Shown here: positions 53,097 through 63,641 of the stretch, one piece after another
Layout of the letters: the number at the start of each line of letters is the position of its first letter
How positions within the stretch are numbered: position 1 is the first letter of the stretch
Assembly: GCA_963711675.1 (NCBI GenBank)
Contig: CAVQFB010000006.1
Coordinates: 124,001-188,000 of the forward strand
Source of the DNA: CAVQFB01 sp963711675
Lineage (GTDB): Bacteria > Acidobacteriota > Terriglobia > Terriglobales > Acidobacteriaceae
Reading direction: 5' to 3'
DNA: 64,000 nt
Position numbers and translations under genes: made by a program
Notes under the pieces: model-generated
What the model was told of the DNA's origin: nothing
What the model saw: only the letters and a program-made list of their open reading frames with translations
Database searches by the model: none

Positions 53097-53948
53097 TTGA
53101 ATTCTTTGCTCAAACACACTCTCGCATCCGCGATCGATCGCCTGACTGCCGCCCAAGTCGGCTCTCCGCGCATGAACGCCGAGGTGCTGCTGATGTTCAC
53201 CCTGGGATGCGATCGTGCCTACCTTTACGCGCATCCTGAGCGCGAACTGACGCCAGGAGAATCTCAACGGTACGAGGAGGCGCTTGCCCAACGCGCACAG
53301 GGCGTTCCGTCGCAATACATCACCGGGCATCAGGAGTTCTGGGGCATGGACTTCATCGTTTCTCCGGCAGTCCTGATCCCGCGTCCTGAGACTGAGCACG
53401 TGATTGAAGCCGTCCTGCCGCTTGCGAAGCTGGTGAGCGTTCCTCGCATTGTGGATGTGGGCACGGGATCGGGATGCATCGCCCTCGCCCTCGCGAAAGA
53501 ACTGCCGGCAGCGGACATTCACGCCACCGACATCTCGGAACCGGCGCTGGAAATTGCTCGTGCCAATGCCGCACGGAATCGGCTTGAGTCGCGAGTTCAT
53601 TTTCACCGGGCGGACCTGTTGGCCGGTCTAGCGCCGGCCTCGTTTGACGTCGTCGTTTCGAATCCTCCCTATGTAGGTGAATCCGAAGAAGACGAGGTAC
53701 AGCTCGAGGTTCGCAAGTTCGAGCCCCGGAACGCGGTGTTTGCGGGACCAACTGGGCTGGAGGTGATCGAACGGTTGGTGCTACAAGCAGCGTCTGTGCT
53801 GAAACCCGGCGGCTGGCTCATCATGGAAATCAGCGGCGCGATTGTGGATGGCGTACGCCGCCTATTAGTCGCCTGGAAAGACGTTCAGATCAACAAAGAT
53901 CTGCAGGGGATTCCACGGGTCGTGGTGGCAAGGAAACCAACGATCTGA
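53097..53948 (+). CDS. prmC: Release factor glutamine N5-methyltransferase
   Basis: Methylates the GGQ glutamine of RF1 and RF2; 283 residues. The N-terminal helical domain has QYITGHQEFWGMDF and VLIPRPETEHVIEAVL. The SAM site is VDVGTGSGCIALALA (119-133). The catalytic NPPY is at residues 189-192 (VVVSNPPYVGE). No ATG is present at the start; TTG 53097 gives MNSLLKHTLASA. It follows prfA, its substrate gene. Confidence 0.94.
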   Translation: MNSLLKHTLASAIDRLTAAQVGSPRMNAEVLLMFTLGCDRAYLYAHPERELTPGESQRYEEALAQRAQGVPSQYITGHQEFWGMDFIVSPAVLIPRPETEHVIEAVLPLAKLVSVPRIVDVGTGSGCIALALAKELPAADIHATDISEPALEIARANAARNRLESRVHFHRADLLAGLAPASFDVVVSNPPYVGESEEDEVQLEVRKFEPRNAVFAGPTGLEVIERLVLQAASVLKPGGWLIMEISGAIVDGVRRLLVAWKDVQINKDLQGIPRVVVARKPTI

Positions 53949-54033
53949 TCAGAGAGGAAGAGCACCCAAACTGGTCTCCAACGGAGGTTCCCGCGCGGGC
54001 AGGGACGACTTCCCAGATTGCCGAACCCTGGGT

Positions 54034-54190
54034 TCGTATCAGGGCATGCCTTCAGGCATGCCGCCACAGTTCCCATCGGACGCGAGGCTTTAGCCCCTGC
54101 ATTTCCTAAAGCCGCTAACCGGAACAACGCAGGAGGGCACGACTTCAGTCGTGCCGGGGAAGGTAGATGGACGCGGGGCTTTAGCCCCTG
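54034..54190. repeat. Cluster of palindromes between prmC and gatB
   Basis: GTATCAG + GGCATGCC-TTCA-GGCATGCC (54043-54062), GAGGCTTTAGCCCCTG (about 54084-54099), GGCACGAC-TTCA-GTCGTGCC (54136-54155) and GGGGCTTTAGCCCC (about 54175-54188). The spacing of the two palindrome types is similar in both pairs. The rest of the 289-bp gap is featureless. Confidence 0.65.
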
Positions 54191-54237
54191 CGGTTCTCCC
54201 GCACCGGCACCACCATCGAGGGCATCAAGGAGTTCAT

Positions 54238-55718
<1,481 letters not shown>

Positions 55719-55757
55719 ATCAGGAAATTATAGCCTGCGGCGGGCTTGGCCAAACCG

Positions 55758-56451
55758 CTAGGGATTGGAGGTTCCTGACTTGCCCGACGGCGCCGTCAGA
55801 TATTTCTCCATCGGAATTTCGAAATAGATCAGTTCGTTCCCGTTGACGTCCTTCACCCGGTTCAGGTAAAAGCGCGCGCCGGCGAGCGGCGTGGATATTC
55901 CCTCGATGTCGAAAAACAGAAATCCCGACTGCGTGCCGTGCGGCTCAACTGCCTTGGCGCTGAACTGCGCAGAACTGATCTCCTCCAGAGCCTGGGGGCT
56001 CACCGCGCCCTTCACCTTCTTTCGCGGGAACGGCAGCGGCGAGGGGACATCGCTGCCTCGCCGGGCGCGACAGGCGCCGGTAAAGATCATCCACCGTGGC
56101 GGGCGACAACTTGGTGCGATTCACCGTGACCAGTTGTGCCGCTCATATCGGTCAAGGAAATGGGCTGATTCCCGTCGTTGGTGACGATGAGGAAGATGGG
56201 CAGATAGCCATGGTCCTGATACTTCACGGAAAATATCGCTGCCTTGTCCGCCATGTCGTAAGGATCGGCCGCCACGGTAACGTGTTCAGTGGGATGCTCG
56301 TCGTGCGCGGGATAAGTCTTGGCGGGCTGCGCAACCGGCTTCACAAAACTCTTGCCCGCAAGGCAAATCACAGAAAAGCGCGATAATTGTGCCGAGAAAC
56401 GCCGCGATGCGGATAAGCCGCGGGAGTCCTGAAGCTGAACTGAATGGCATG
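55758..56451 (-). pseudogene. Secreted hypothetical protein, about three frameshifts
   Basis: The N-terminal frame from ATG 56451 gives a signal peptide (LPRLIRIAAFLGTIIAL). After an indel in the TTTT near 56384, VTVAADPYDMADKAAIFSVK and GYLPIFLIVTNDGNQPISLT follow. Then a shift near 56138 gives VTVNRTKLSPATVDDLYRRL. A last one near 56060 leads to DVPSPLPFPRKKVKG, GFLFFDIEGISTPLAGARFY and FEIPMEKYLTAPSG. The corrected protein is about 230 residues, beta-rich, exported and without a known family. It is convergent with nothing; waaA starts on the other strand 75 bp away. Confidence 0.6.
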
Positions 56452-56526
56452 GCTTGATTATAGGATGCAAAGCGATCAGGCCGCGGTGCCCGGCATCCCC
56501 CCAGCGGTTAGAATGTGTCTTCCCCC

Positions 56527-57867
56527 ATGTACCTGCTCTACAGCACGCTGCTGGCGTTGTGGCTGGTCATCACGCTGCCCTACTGGCTGATCCAGATGGG
56601 GCGCCACGGCAAGTACCGGGCCGGGACTCGCGAGAGCGCCTGGGGAAGGTCCCGGCACGGCTTCAATTGCCCTCGGCGCAGCCCACCATCTGGGTACACG
56701 CGGTCTCGGTCGGGGAAGTGGTGGCGGTCAGCGGGCTGGTGCATGAGTTGCGCCGGCGGTTTCCGCAGTACCGGATCCTGGTCTCCACCACTACCGACAC
56801 CGGTCAGAAGCTGGCCAGGCAGCGGTTTGGGGAAGAAAACACCTTCTACTTCCCGCTGGATTTCGCGTTCGCCATCCGCCCTTACCTCCAGGCCGTGCGC
56901 CCTCAGCTGATCGTCCTGGCAGAAACCGAGTTCTGGCCGAACTTTCTGCGCCTGGCCAAGCAAACCGGTGTGCGGAATTGCCGTGGTGAATGCGCGAATC
57001 TCTGACCGGTCGCTGCCCGGGTACCGCCGCATTCGGGGCTGGGTGCGAACGATTCTCAGCGAAGTCGACCTTTTCCTGGCGCAAACCGAGTCGGACCGAA
57101 GCAGGCTGATTGAGATCGGCGCCGCACCCGAGCGTGTGGAAGTCACCGGGAATCTGAAGTTTGACGTGTCTCCCCCGCCGCCGCCGCCGATCATCGCCAG
57201 CCTGCGCTCGGCGTTCGATCGCGCCGGAGCCGGGCCGATTCTGGTATGCGGCAGCACTGTGGAAGACGAAGAACCGCTTCTGCTTCGTGCCTTCGAGAAC
57301 GTTCGCGCCAGCCATCCGCGTGCGGTTATGATCCTTGCGCCGCGCCACCCGGAGCGCTTCGCCGAGGTCACGGCGCTTCTGGAGCAGCTTGGCATGAAGT
57401 TCTGGCGCCGCTCGCTGTGGAATGGCGAGCCCATCGCCGGCGGCGTTTTCATGGTGGACACGATCGGCGAGCTGGCAGCGCTCTACTCGCTGGGAACGCT
57501 GGCTTTCGTAGGGGGCAGCCTGGTGCCTCGCGGCGGACACAACATCATCGAGCCGGCGCAGTATGGAGTTCCAGTGATCGTCGGAACCCATACGGAAAAC
57601 TTTCGCGACATCGTGGGCCTTTTCCAGAGCCGCAACGCGGTCAGGGTTGTCGGGCCGGCGGAACTCCCTCTCGCGTTCATGGAGCTGATTTCCGATGACG
57701 CGGAACGCATTGCGCTTGGAAAGCGCGGCCAGGAAGCGCTGCTCTCGCAAAAAGGGGCAACGCAGAGAACCTTGGCTGCCCTGGAGCGGTTGCTCAACGT
57801 CGACCCGCCGGCGGTTGCGGTGGCAGGATCGAGCCGCAAATCAGGTCTACCCGCACCATCCCGATGA
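56527..57867 (+). CDS. waaA: Kdo transferase (3-deoxy-D-manno-octulosonic acid transferase), frameshifted
   Basis: Adds Kdo to lipid IVA at the inner membrane. Frame 1 has the membrane anchor MYLLYSTLLALWLVITLPYW and LIQMGRHGKYRAG. Frame 2 has IWVHAVSVGEVVAVSGLVHE and AETEFWPNFLRLAKQTGV. Frame 3 has VVNARISDRSLPGYRRIRGW, GNLKFDV, a proline run PPPPPP, VGGSLVPRGGHNIIEPAQYG and the C-terminus. Breaks lie near 56629-56635 (GAGAG) and 56976-56977 (an extra A). The corrected length is about 445 residues. It is the first gene of a lipid A/core operon and overlaps lpxK by 4 bp. Confidence 0.92.
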
Positions 57868-58808
57868 GCCTGCTCAGTTCCATCTACGGCGTGGGTGTAC
57901 GAACACGCAACGCGCTTTATGACCGGGGAACTCTGCCCGAGCATCGCTTGCAGGGACCAGTGATCAGCGTTGGCAACTTGTCCGTCGGCGGCTCAGGCAA
58001 GACGCCATTCGTCATTCTTCTGGGATCGCTGCTTAAGGAGCGCGGCCTGAAGTTTGACGTACTGTCCCGCGGCTATGGCCGGCAGACACGCGGTGTGGCG
58101 TTGGTCAATCCGAGCGGCGCCGCACGCAACTTCGGCGACGAGCCTCTGCTGATCGCGCGACGCCTGGAGATGCCTGTAATCGTCGGCGAAGACCGCTACC
58201 AGGCCGGTGTTTTCGCAGAGAGTCAGTTCGGCCCGCAATTGCACATTCTCGACGACGGTTTCCAGCATCGCGGCCTAGCCCGCGATTTCAACATCGTGTT
58301 GGTCACGCCGGACGATGCCCGCGATCATCTGTTGCCGGCAGGACGACTGCGCGAGCCATTGAGCTCGCTCGCAAGAGCGGATGCCATCGTCCTCGCGAGT
58401 GGCGCTTCGCCCGAAGGCTTACCCGTGAACGGCAAGCCGGTCTGGCGGGTTCGGCGTGGCATTCTTCCCAAAGATGTTCCGCCCCAGCCCATCGCTTTCT
58501 GCGGCATCGCGCGGCCGCAGAACTTCTTTCTGCAACTGCGGACGGCGGGCATCGAGCTGGCAGGGCAAGCTGTCTACCGCGACCATCACGCATACACTCG
58601 GAAGGATGTCGATGAGCTCTTGCAACTGAAGCAAGCCAGCGAGGCTGGCGGGTTCGTCACCACTGAGAAAGACGCCATCAACCTGGGGGATTTCCTGCCT
58701 GCGCTTCAGCCCTTGTCCGTGGTGCCGGTAAAGATGGACCTGGTCGACGCCGCTAATGCTGTAGATACCATGTTGCGGCAGATTGAAGAGCGCAGGCGTC
58801 CGGCATGA
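57864..58808 (+). CDS. lpxK: Tetraacyldisaccharide 4'-kinase
   Basis: Phosphorylates the lipid A disaccharide at the 4' position to give lipid IVA; 314 residues. The P-loop is VGNLSVGGSGKTPFV (36-50), preceded by the short amphipathic N-terminus that binds the membrane. VLSRGYGR, DEPLLIARR and the Asp in LHILDDGFQHR follow. It overlaps waaA upstream and hldA downstream (ATGA type), so translation is coupled. Confidence 0.95.
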   Translation: MSLLSSIYGVGVRTRNALYDRGTLPEHRLQGPVISVGNLSVGGSGKTPFVILLGSLLKERGLKFDVLSRGYGRQTRGVALVNPSGAARNFGDEPLLIARRLEMPVIVGEDRYQAGVFAESQFGPQLHILDDGFQHRGLARDFNIVLVTPDDARDHLLPAGRLREPLSSLARADAIVLASGASPEGLPVNGKPVWRVRRGILPKDVPPQPIAFCGIARPQNFFLQLRTAGIELAGQAVYRDHHAYTRKDVDELLQLKQASEAGGFVTTEKDAINLGDFLPALQPLSVVPVKMDLVDAANAVDTMLRQIEERRRPA

Positions 58809-59860
58809 GAAAATCACCTCACCCCATGACCAAGGTTCCGAAAGAGACCGAGCGTCTGATCAAGATCGTGGAGGCATTCCCCACGGTCACGGTCACTGTG
58901 CTCGGCGATCTGGTTGCCGACGAATTCATTTTCGGCGAGATCTCCCGGGTCTCGCGTGAGGCTCCGGTCCTGATCCTGAAGCACCGCGACCGGACCGTCG
59001 TCCCCGGAGGCGGCGCGAACGCCATCTATAATCTGGCGGAACTTGGAGTCAACGTCCTGCCTGTGGGCGTGGTGGGAGACGACGAGCCCGGCCGCCTGCT
59101 GATCAAGGCATTCCGCAAGAAGCACATTCCGGTCAGCGGTGTGCTGAAGGACAAGAGCTTCACCACCGTTACCAAGACTCGCATTTTGGCCGGGATGGCG
59201 CACACTGCGCGGCAGCAGGTGGTACGTGTAGATCGCGAACCGGAAAACCTGCCCAACGCGCACCTGTCCCGCGAACTGGTTCTGGCGGTGCGTGAGTACG
59301 CCAAAGCCTCCGACGCCCTGCTGATTTCCGACTACGGTTATGGGTCGGCTACGCCCCCGCTTCTGAATGCGATCCGGGTCAAGGGCGGGCTGAACGGCAT
59401 TCCGGTGTTTCTTGATTCGCGCTATCGCATGACCGAGTTTGCCGGAATCACCGCTGCCACTCCGAATGAACCCGAGGTGGAAGAGATCATGGGAGTACGC
59501 ATCGGCGACGATTGGAGCGGCTTGGTATCCGCCGGCGAGCGGTTGATGGAACGCATGAAGCTACAATCCCTGGTGATCACGCGTGGCCGCGATGGCATGG
59601 TTGCCTTCCCGCGCCGGCACAAGCCGGTGGACATCCCGATCTTCGGGTCGGATGAAGTAGCCGATGTCACCGGCGCAGGCGATACCGTGATTGCGACCTT
59701 CACGGCTGCGGTCGCGGCGGGCGCAACCACGGAAGAGGCGGCGCACCTCGCGAATTACGCCGGCGGAATTGTCGTCATGAAGCGGGGCACAGCGACGGTG
59801 TCGCAGCGAGAGCTCCTCCAGGCGATCGAGAAGACACCGCCAGTTACAAGATCTCATTGA
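58805..59860 (+). CDS. hldA: Heptose 7-phosphate kinase (RfaE domain I, PfkB family)
   Basis: Phosphorylates D-glycero-D-manno-heptose 7-phosphate at C1; 351 residues. The N-terminal LGDLVADEFIFGEISRVSRE and PGGGANAIYNLAELG, the central VVRVDREPE and the C-terminal ADVTGAGDTVIATF (catalytic Asp in GAGD) are PfkB motifs in the RfaE arrangement. The adenylyltransferase half found in fused HldE is encoded by the next gene. The start at 58805 overlaps lpxK; ATG 58826 (MTKVPKE) is an alternative. Confidence 0.93.
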   Translation: MRKSPHPMTKVPKETERLIKIVEAFPTVTVTVLGDLVADEFIFGEISRVSREAPVLILKHRDRTVVPGGGANAIYNLAELGVNVLPVGVVGDDEPGRLLIKAFRKKHIPVSGVLKDKSFTTVTKTRILAGMAHTARQQVVRVDREPENLPNAHLSRELVLAVREYAKASDALLISDYGYGSATPPLLNAIRVKGGLNGIPVFLDSRYRMTEFAGITAATPNEPEVEEIMGVRIGDDWSGLVSAGERLMERMKLQSLVITRGRDGMVAFPRRHKPVDIPIFGSDEVADVTGAGDTVIATFTAAVAAGATTEEAAHLANYAGGIVVMKRGTATVSQRELLQAIEKTPPVTRSH

Positions 59861-60369
59861 GCACATCCAACAGTCAGAAGATTCTGCGGCGTGACCAACT
59901 GCGCCAGCGCATCGCGGAGTGGCGCGGTACCGGTGATCGCGTAACGCTGGCGAACGGTTGCTTCGACCTGCTCCACGTCGGGCACATCCGGTATCTGCAC
60001 GCCGCGAAAGAGCTGGGCGGACGGCTGGTGGTGGCCATCAACTCCGACGAATCCGTTCGCGCGCTCAAGGGCGAAGGCCGTCCTCTGATGCCGGCGGAGG
60101 AGCGGGCTGAGATTCTGGCTGCGCTCGCCGACGTGGACGCGGTCGTGATCTTTCCCGAGCGCGACGTCCGCGCGCTGATCCGCGAGATTCGCCCCGACAT
60201 TCAGGCCAAGGGCACCGACTACACTGCGGAGAGCGTTCCCGAGCAAGACGCAGTCCTGGAAGTGGGCGGGCGTGTGGAAATTGTGGGCGATCCCAAGAAT
60301 CACTCGGCGACTGAAATCATCCGCTCACGATTGAATAAGCAGCCGGGAGACGCAAGCAGCAATGGATAG
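59857..60369 (+). CDS. hldC: Heptose 1-phosphate adenylyltransferase (RfaE domain II)
   Basis: Forms ADP-heptose from heptose 1-phosphate and ATP; 170 residues. The cytidylyltransferase-like motif HVGH (40-43) lies in ANGCFDLLHVGHIRYLHAAK. VAINSDESVRALKGEGRPL and the later GTDYTAESVPE are diagnostic. It starts at TTG 59857, overlapping the hldA stop. The next gene overlaps its 3' end by 8 bp. Confidence 0.94.
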   Translation: MSTSNSQKILRRDQLRQRIAEWRGTGDRVTLANGCFDLLHVGHIRYLHAAKELGGRLVVAINSDESVRALKGEGRPLMPAEERAEILAALADVDAVVIFPERDVRALIREIRPDIQAKGTDYTAESVPEQDAVLEVGGRVEIVGDPKNHSATEIIRSRLNKQPGDASSNG

Positions 60370-61450
60370 TGCGATTCATCTGCCTGCACCCGGCATTCAG
60401 CGCCTTCTGATCGTCCGCCTGAGCTCGATGGGCGACATCATTCACACGCTGCCCGCAGCGACCGCTCTGCGGCAGAGTTTTCCGCATGCGACCATCGGTT
60501 GGGTTGTGGAAGAACGCTGGAGAGAGCTGCTCTGCACGATCCGGAATCCGCTCTCAGGGCCGCGCAGCGTGCAAAGGCCACTTGCGGACAAAGTTCACGT
60601 CGTGAACACGGCCGCCTGGCGCAAGGCGCCGTTATCGAGTCGAACCTGGGTGGAGGTTGCAAGCAGCCTGAGTGATCTTCGCGGCGTGAAATACGAAATT
60701 GCAGTCGATTTCCAGGGAGCCGTGCGGTCGGCAGTCTTGGCGCGTCTTTCGAGAGCTCCGACTATCCTTGGATTCGCCCAACCGCGTGAGAACGCGGCCA
60801 GCATGTGGTACACGCGCCAGGTGGTCCCAAATGGTGCCCACATCATCGAGCAAAATCTTTCGCTCGCGGCAAGTTTGGCACGACGTCCGCTGGCGGCTCC
60901 GAAAGTTGACTTCCCCTGTGATCCGGCCGTCGAACAGAAAATAGAGCAGCGGTTGCTCAAGAGCGGCGTCCGCGCGTTTGTCATCCTGAATCCCGGAGCG
61001 GGCTGGGGCGCAAAGCAATGGCCAGCGGAGCGGTATGGCTATGTCGCGAAGAAACTCGGCGAACAAGGCTTGCGATCCGTCATCAACTTCGGGCCTGGAG
61101 AACAGGATCTCGCAAGCACTGCCAAAGCCGCGAGTGGGGGCCAAGCGGAAATGATTTCATGTTCCCTCAGCGAGTTGATCGCCTTGACTCGCCGTGCACG
61201 GCTCTTCGTTGGCGGAGACACTGGCCCGATGCATCTTGCCGCTGCGTTGGGCGTTCCCGTCGTGGCCATCTTCGGGCCAACCGATCCGGCGCGCAATGGG
61301 CCATTCGGGACCCAAAGCATCGTCCTGCGAAATAAAACCAGCCCGACAAGCCACACCCGCCGGCCAGAGCCTGATTCCGGATTGCTCGAAATCACCGCAG
61401 GCGACGTAGCCGCCGCTGCTTTTCAATTGCTGGAGCGCACCGGTGGCTAG
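60362..61450 (+). CDS. Glycosyltransferase family 9 (heptosyltransferase)
   Basis: Transfers heptose from ADP-heptose to the LPS inner core; 362 residues. The N-terminus LLIVRLSSMGDIIHTLPAAT is the GT9 donor-loop motif, DFQGAVRSAVLARLS is typical, and the C-terminal FVGGDTGPMHLAAALGVPVV is the ADP-heptose binding site. It could be WaaC or WaaF; position after hldC and the Kdo genes favours WaaC-like heptosyltransferase I. It overlaps hldC and the next gene by 8 bp each. Confidence 0.92.
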   Translation: MDSAIHLPAPGIQRLLIVRLSSMGDIIHTLPAATALRQSFPHATIGWVVEERWRELLCTIRNPLSGPRSVQRPLADKVHVVNTAAWRKAPLSSRTWVEVASSLSDLRGVKYEIAVDFQGAVRSAVLARLSRAPTILGFAQPRENAASMWYTRQVVPNGAHIIEQNLSLAASLARRPLAAPKVDFPCDPAVEQKIEQRLLKSGVRAFVILNPGAGWGAKQWPAERYGYVAKKLGEQGLRSVINFGPGEQDLASTAKAASGGQAEMISCSLSELIALTRRARLFVGGDTGPMHLAAALGVPVVAIFGPTDPARNGPFGTQSIVLRNKTSPTSHTRRPEPDSGLLEITAGDVAAAAFQLLERTGG

Positions 61451-62030
61451 CGCGACTCCCGATCCGCCCACTCCGGCTCAGTCTGCTTCGACGTGGTCGA
61501 CAATCGCTCGCCGTATTCGCGTCCCTCTGGGCTTCGCATTCGCGATCCTGTACATCTGGCTGGCCCAGCCGACCTGGAGGTCGATCGCGCTGGGAACCGT
61601 GATCGCTGTCCCCGGACTTCTGATTCGCGGGCTGGCGTCGGGTCACGTGCAGAAGAACGAGCAGCTCACCACGACCGGCCCTTACGCCTACACGCGAAAT
61701 CCTCTTTACGTCGGGTCGCTGATCCTGGCCCTTGGCTTTTCGATCGCCGCCCTCAGCTGGTGGATTGTTGCCGCCGCATTAGTGATCTTCGCCGCGATCT
61801 ACCTGCCCGTGATTCGCTCAGAAGAGGCATTCCTGCGCGGAAGATTCCCCAATTTTGACAACTACGCCAGTCATGTTCCGCGCATTGTCCCGCGGCTCAC
61901 AGCCTTCGGTAACGAGAGAGGCACATTTTCCTGGGATCTCTACCTCAAGCACCGTGAGTACAATGCGATACTGGGTGCGGCGGCAATGCTGGCGGTGCTG
62001 GCGGCGAAATTGCTCTGGATGGCGAAATGA
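61443..62030 (+). CDS. Isoprenylcysteine carboxyl methyltransferase (ICMT)-family membrane protein
   Basis: 195 residues with four to five transmembrane helices. The conserved ending of the family, TTTGPYAYTRNPLYVGSLIL, with AIYLPVIRSEEAFLRGRF and FDNYASHVPRIVPRL, binds SAM and the lipid substrate. GTG 61443 overlaps the heptosyltransferase. The lipid or protein substrate is unknown; location in the LPS operon suggests an envelope lipid. Confidence 0.85.
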   Translation: MASATPDPPTPAQSASTWSTIARRIRVPLGFAFAILYIWLAQPTWRSIALGTVIAVPGLLIRGLASGHVQKNEQLTTTGPYAYTRNPLYVGSLILALGFSIAALSWWIVAAALVIFAAIYLPVIRSEEAFLRGRFPNFDNYASHVPRIVPRLTAFGNERGTFSWDLYLKHREYNAILGAAAMLAVLAAKLLWMAK

Positions 62031-62037
62031 TCGCGCG

Positions 62038-62380
62038 GGAGGGCACGACTTCGGTCATCCGGCCTAGGCGCTGCACAGGAGGGAAGGCCCACTTCAGTCA
62101 TCCCGCCTAGACGTAGCGTGGGAGGGCACGATTTCAGTCGTGCCGCCTGGACACGGCGCGGGAGGGCACGACTTCAGTCCTGCCGCCTGGACACAGCGCG
62201 GGAGGGCACGACTTCAGTCCTGCTGCCTGGACACAGCGCGGGAGGGCACGACTTCAGTCCTGCCGCCTGGACACAGCGCGGGAGGGCACGACTTCAGTCC
62301 TGCTGCCTGGACACAGCGCGGGAGGGCACGACTTCAGTCGTGCCGAAAGACTCTCATAGTAGACAGGGGGCTTTAGCCCC
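62038..62380. repeat. Tandem array of 40-bp palindrome-containing units
   Basis: Six units begin GGAGGGCACG at exactly 40-bp steps (62121, 62161, 62201, 62241, 62281, 62321), preceded by two degenerate copies (62038, 62081). The first and last units keep the full palindrome CACGAC-TTCA-GTCGTG; the four inner ones read GTCCTG and alternate TGCCG/TGCTG, an 80-bp higher-order repeat. A GGGGCTTTAGCCCC palindrome (about 62369-62382) closes the array. The gap 62381-62482 has no further feature. Confidence 0.85.
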
Positions 62381-62482
62381 AGAGGGCCTGACCTTAGGGA
62401 GCATTTATGAGACGATCTTTCGTGACCCGCGCGCGACGAGAAACACCGACGTTACCCTCGATCTGATCATCTAACTTCAGGC

Positions 62483-63301
62483 ATGCGCAACTTCATCACC
62501 GTACTTTTGGCCGCGATGCTGGCTCTGTTGGCCCAGCACACGAGCTTCGCACAAACACAAAAAAGCGCTCCACCCGATCTGATCGGTGCGACTCCCGGTG
62601 CGCAAATTGTGCCACCGGCGCCAAACTATCAATTCCCCAATGGCCGGAAGTACGTGTACGGCGTCGAATGGCACCTGTTCAACGCGGGTACGGCGGTCGT
62701 GAAGATGGAAGCTGCGGGGGCCGAACAAAAAGTGTCAGCTACGGCTGACTCCGCCGGCGCGGTTAATGTTCTCTACGCGGTGCACGATCGCTTCGAGTCC
62801 CGCTTCGATCCCCATACCTTCTGCTCTCTGCGCATAACGAAACATACGGAAGAGGGCCCTCACAAGCGTGACACCGACATTCACTTCGACTACCCACGGA
62901 AAAAAAGTGTGCTGGACGAAAAGAATCTGAAAACCGGTGAGACCAAGCACACGGAGAACGACATTCCATCCTGCGTCACGGACGTGATTACAGGCTTCTA
63001 CTATCTCGCGTCATTGCCCTTGCAGACGGGAAACTCTTACCGCTTCGTCGTCAACGACGGCGGCAAGACGGCGGAAGTTGCGGCTCACGTAGAAGCCCAC
63101 GAGCAGGTGAAGACTCCGGCGGGCACCTTCCAGACGGTGCGCGTGACCGCGGAGGCCCTGAGCGGCCCGCTTATGGGAAAGGGGAAGGTCTGGGCGTGGT
63201 TCACTGACGACGCGAATCATACGCCGGTTCAAATGCGCGCCAAGCTCGGCTGGGGAACACTGCTCTTCCGGATGCAAAGGCTAGAGCAAGACGCGCACTA
63301 G
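62483..63301 (+). CDS. Secreted DUF3108-type protein
   Basis: 272 residues with a signal peptide (ITVLLAAMLALLAQHTSFAQ) and a beta-rich domain. FPNGRKYVYGVEWHLFNAGT, VLYAVHDRFESRFDPHTFCS and DVITGFYYLASLPLQTGNSY fit the DUF3108 outline known from Gram-negative envelope proteins. The end (GKVWAWFTDDANHTPVQMRA) also fits. Function is unknown. It is downstream of the LPS operon but separated by the repeat array, so probably its own transcript. Confidence 0.85.
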   Translation: MRNFITVLLAAMLALLAQHTSFAQTQKSAPPDLIGATPGAQIVPPAPNYQFPNGRKYVYGVEWHLFNAGTAVVKMEAAGAEQKVSATADSAGAVNVLYAVHDRFESRFDPHTFCSLRITKHTEEGPHKRDTDIHFDYPRKKSVLDEKNLKTGETKHTENDIPSCVTDVITGFYYLASLPLQTGNSYRFVVNDGGKTAEVAAHVEAHEQVKTPAGTFQTVRVTAEALSGPLMGKGKVWAWFTDDANHTPVQMRAKLGWGTLLFRMQRLEQDAH

Positions 63302-63337
63302 CGCCAGCCTCACAGAACATTCCGAGTGATAGACGTT

Positions 63338-63595
63338 GCGGGAGGGCACAACTTCAGTCGTGCCGCCGGTCGTTCACACTTGTCATTCCGAGCCGCTTGT
63401 AACCGCGCTTGACGCGGCGAGAGCGAGCGAGGAATCTGCATTCGCTTTTTCGAAGTATGCGGGAGGGCATGACTTCAGTCCCGTCACGGAATTATGGAGG
63501 AGGGCGAGATTTTCACTCACCACCTGCACGCGGGAGGGCACGACTCCAGTCGTGCCGCCAGAGTTTCATCTAAGGAAGGGGCTTTAGCCTCTGAG
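63338..63595. repeat. Palindromes and a TGTCATTCCGAG unit between DUF3108 and TPR genes
   Basis: GAGGGCACAACTTCAGTCGTGCC (about 63343-63364), a TGTCATTCCGAGC...GCGAGGAATCTGC unit (63380-63440), GAGGGCATGACTTCAGTC (about 63463-63480), GAGGGCACGACTCCAGTCGTGCC (about 63534-63556) and GGGGCTTTAGCCTC (about 63579-63592). The whole 340-bp gap is repeat DNA. Confidence 0.65.
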
Positions 63596-63641
63596 ATCTT
63601 AGCCCCGAACCCGATCCAACGACGACTTCCAATTCCCGCTA

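Noticed and set aside
62121..62360. CRISPR array
   Set aside because: Units are contiguous 40-bp repeats with no unique spacers, and there are no cas genes.
62118..62474. Open frames of 78-118 aa across the 40-bp array
   Set aside because: They are translations of the repeat units (GGHDFS, TAREGTTS) with no independent evidence of coding.
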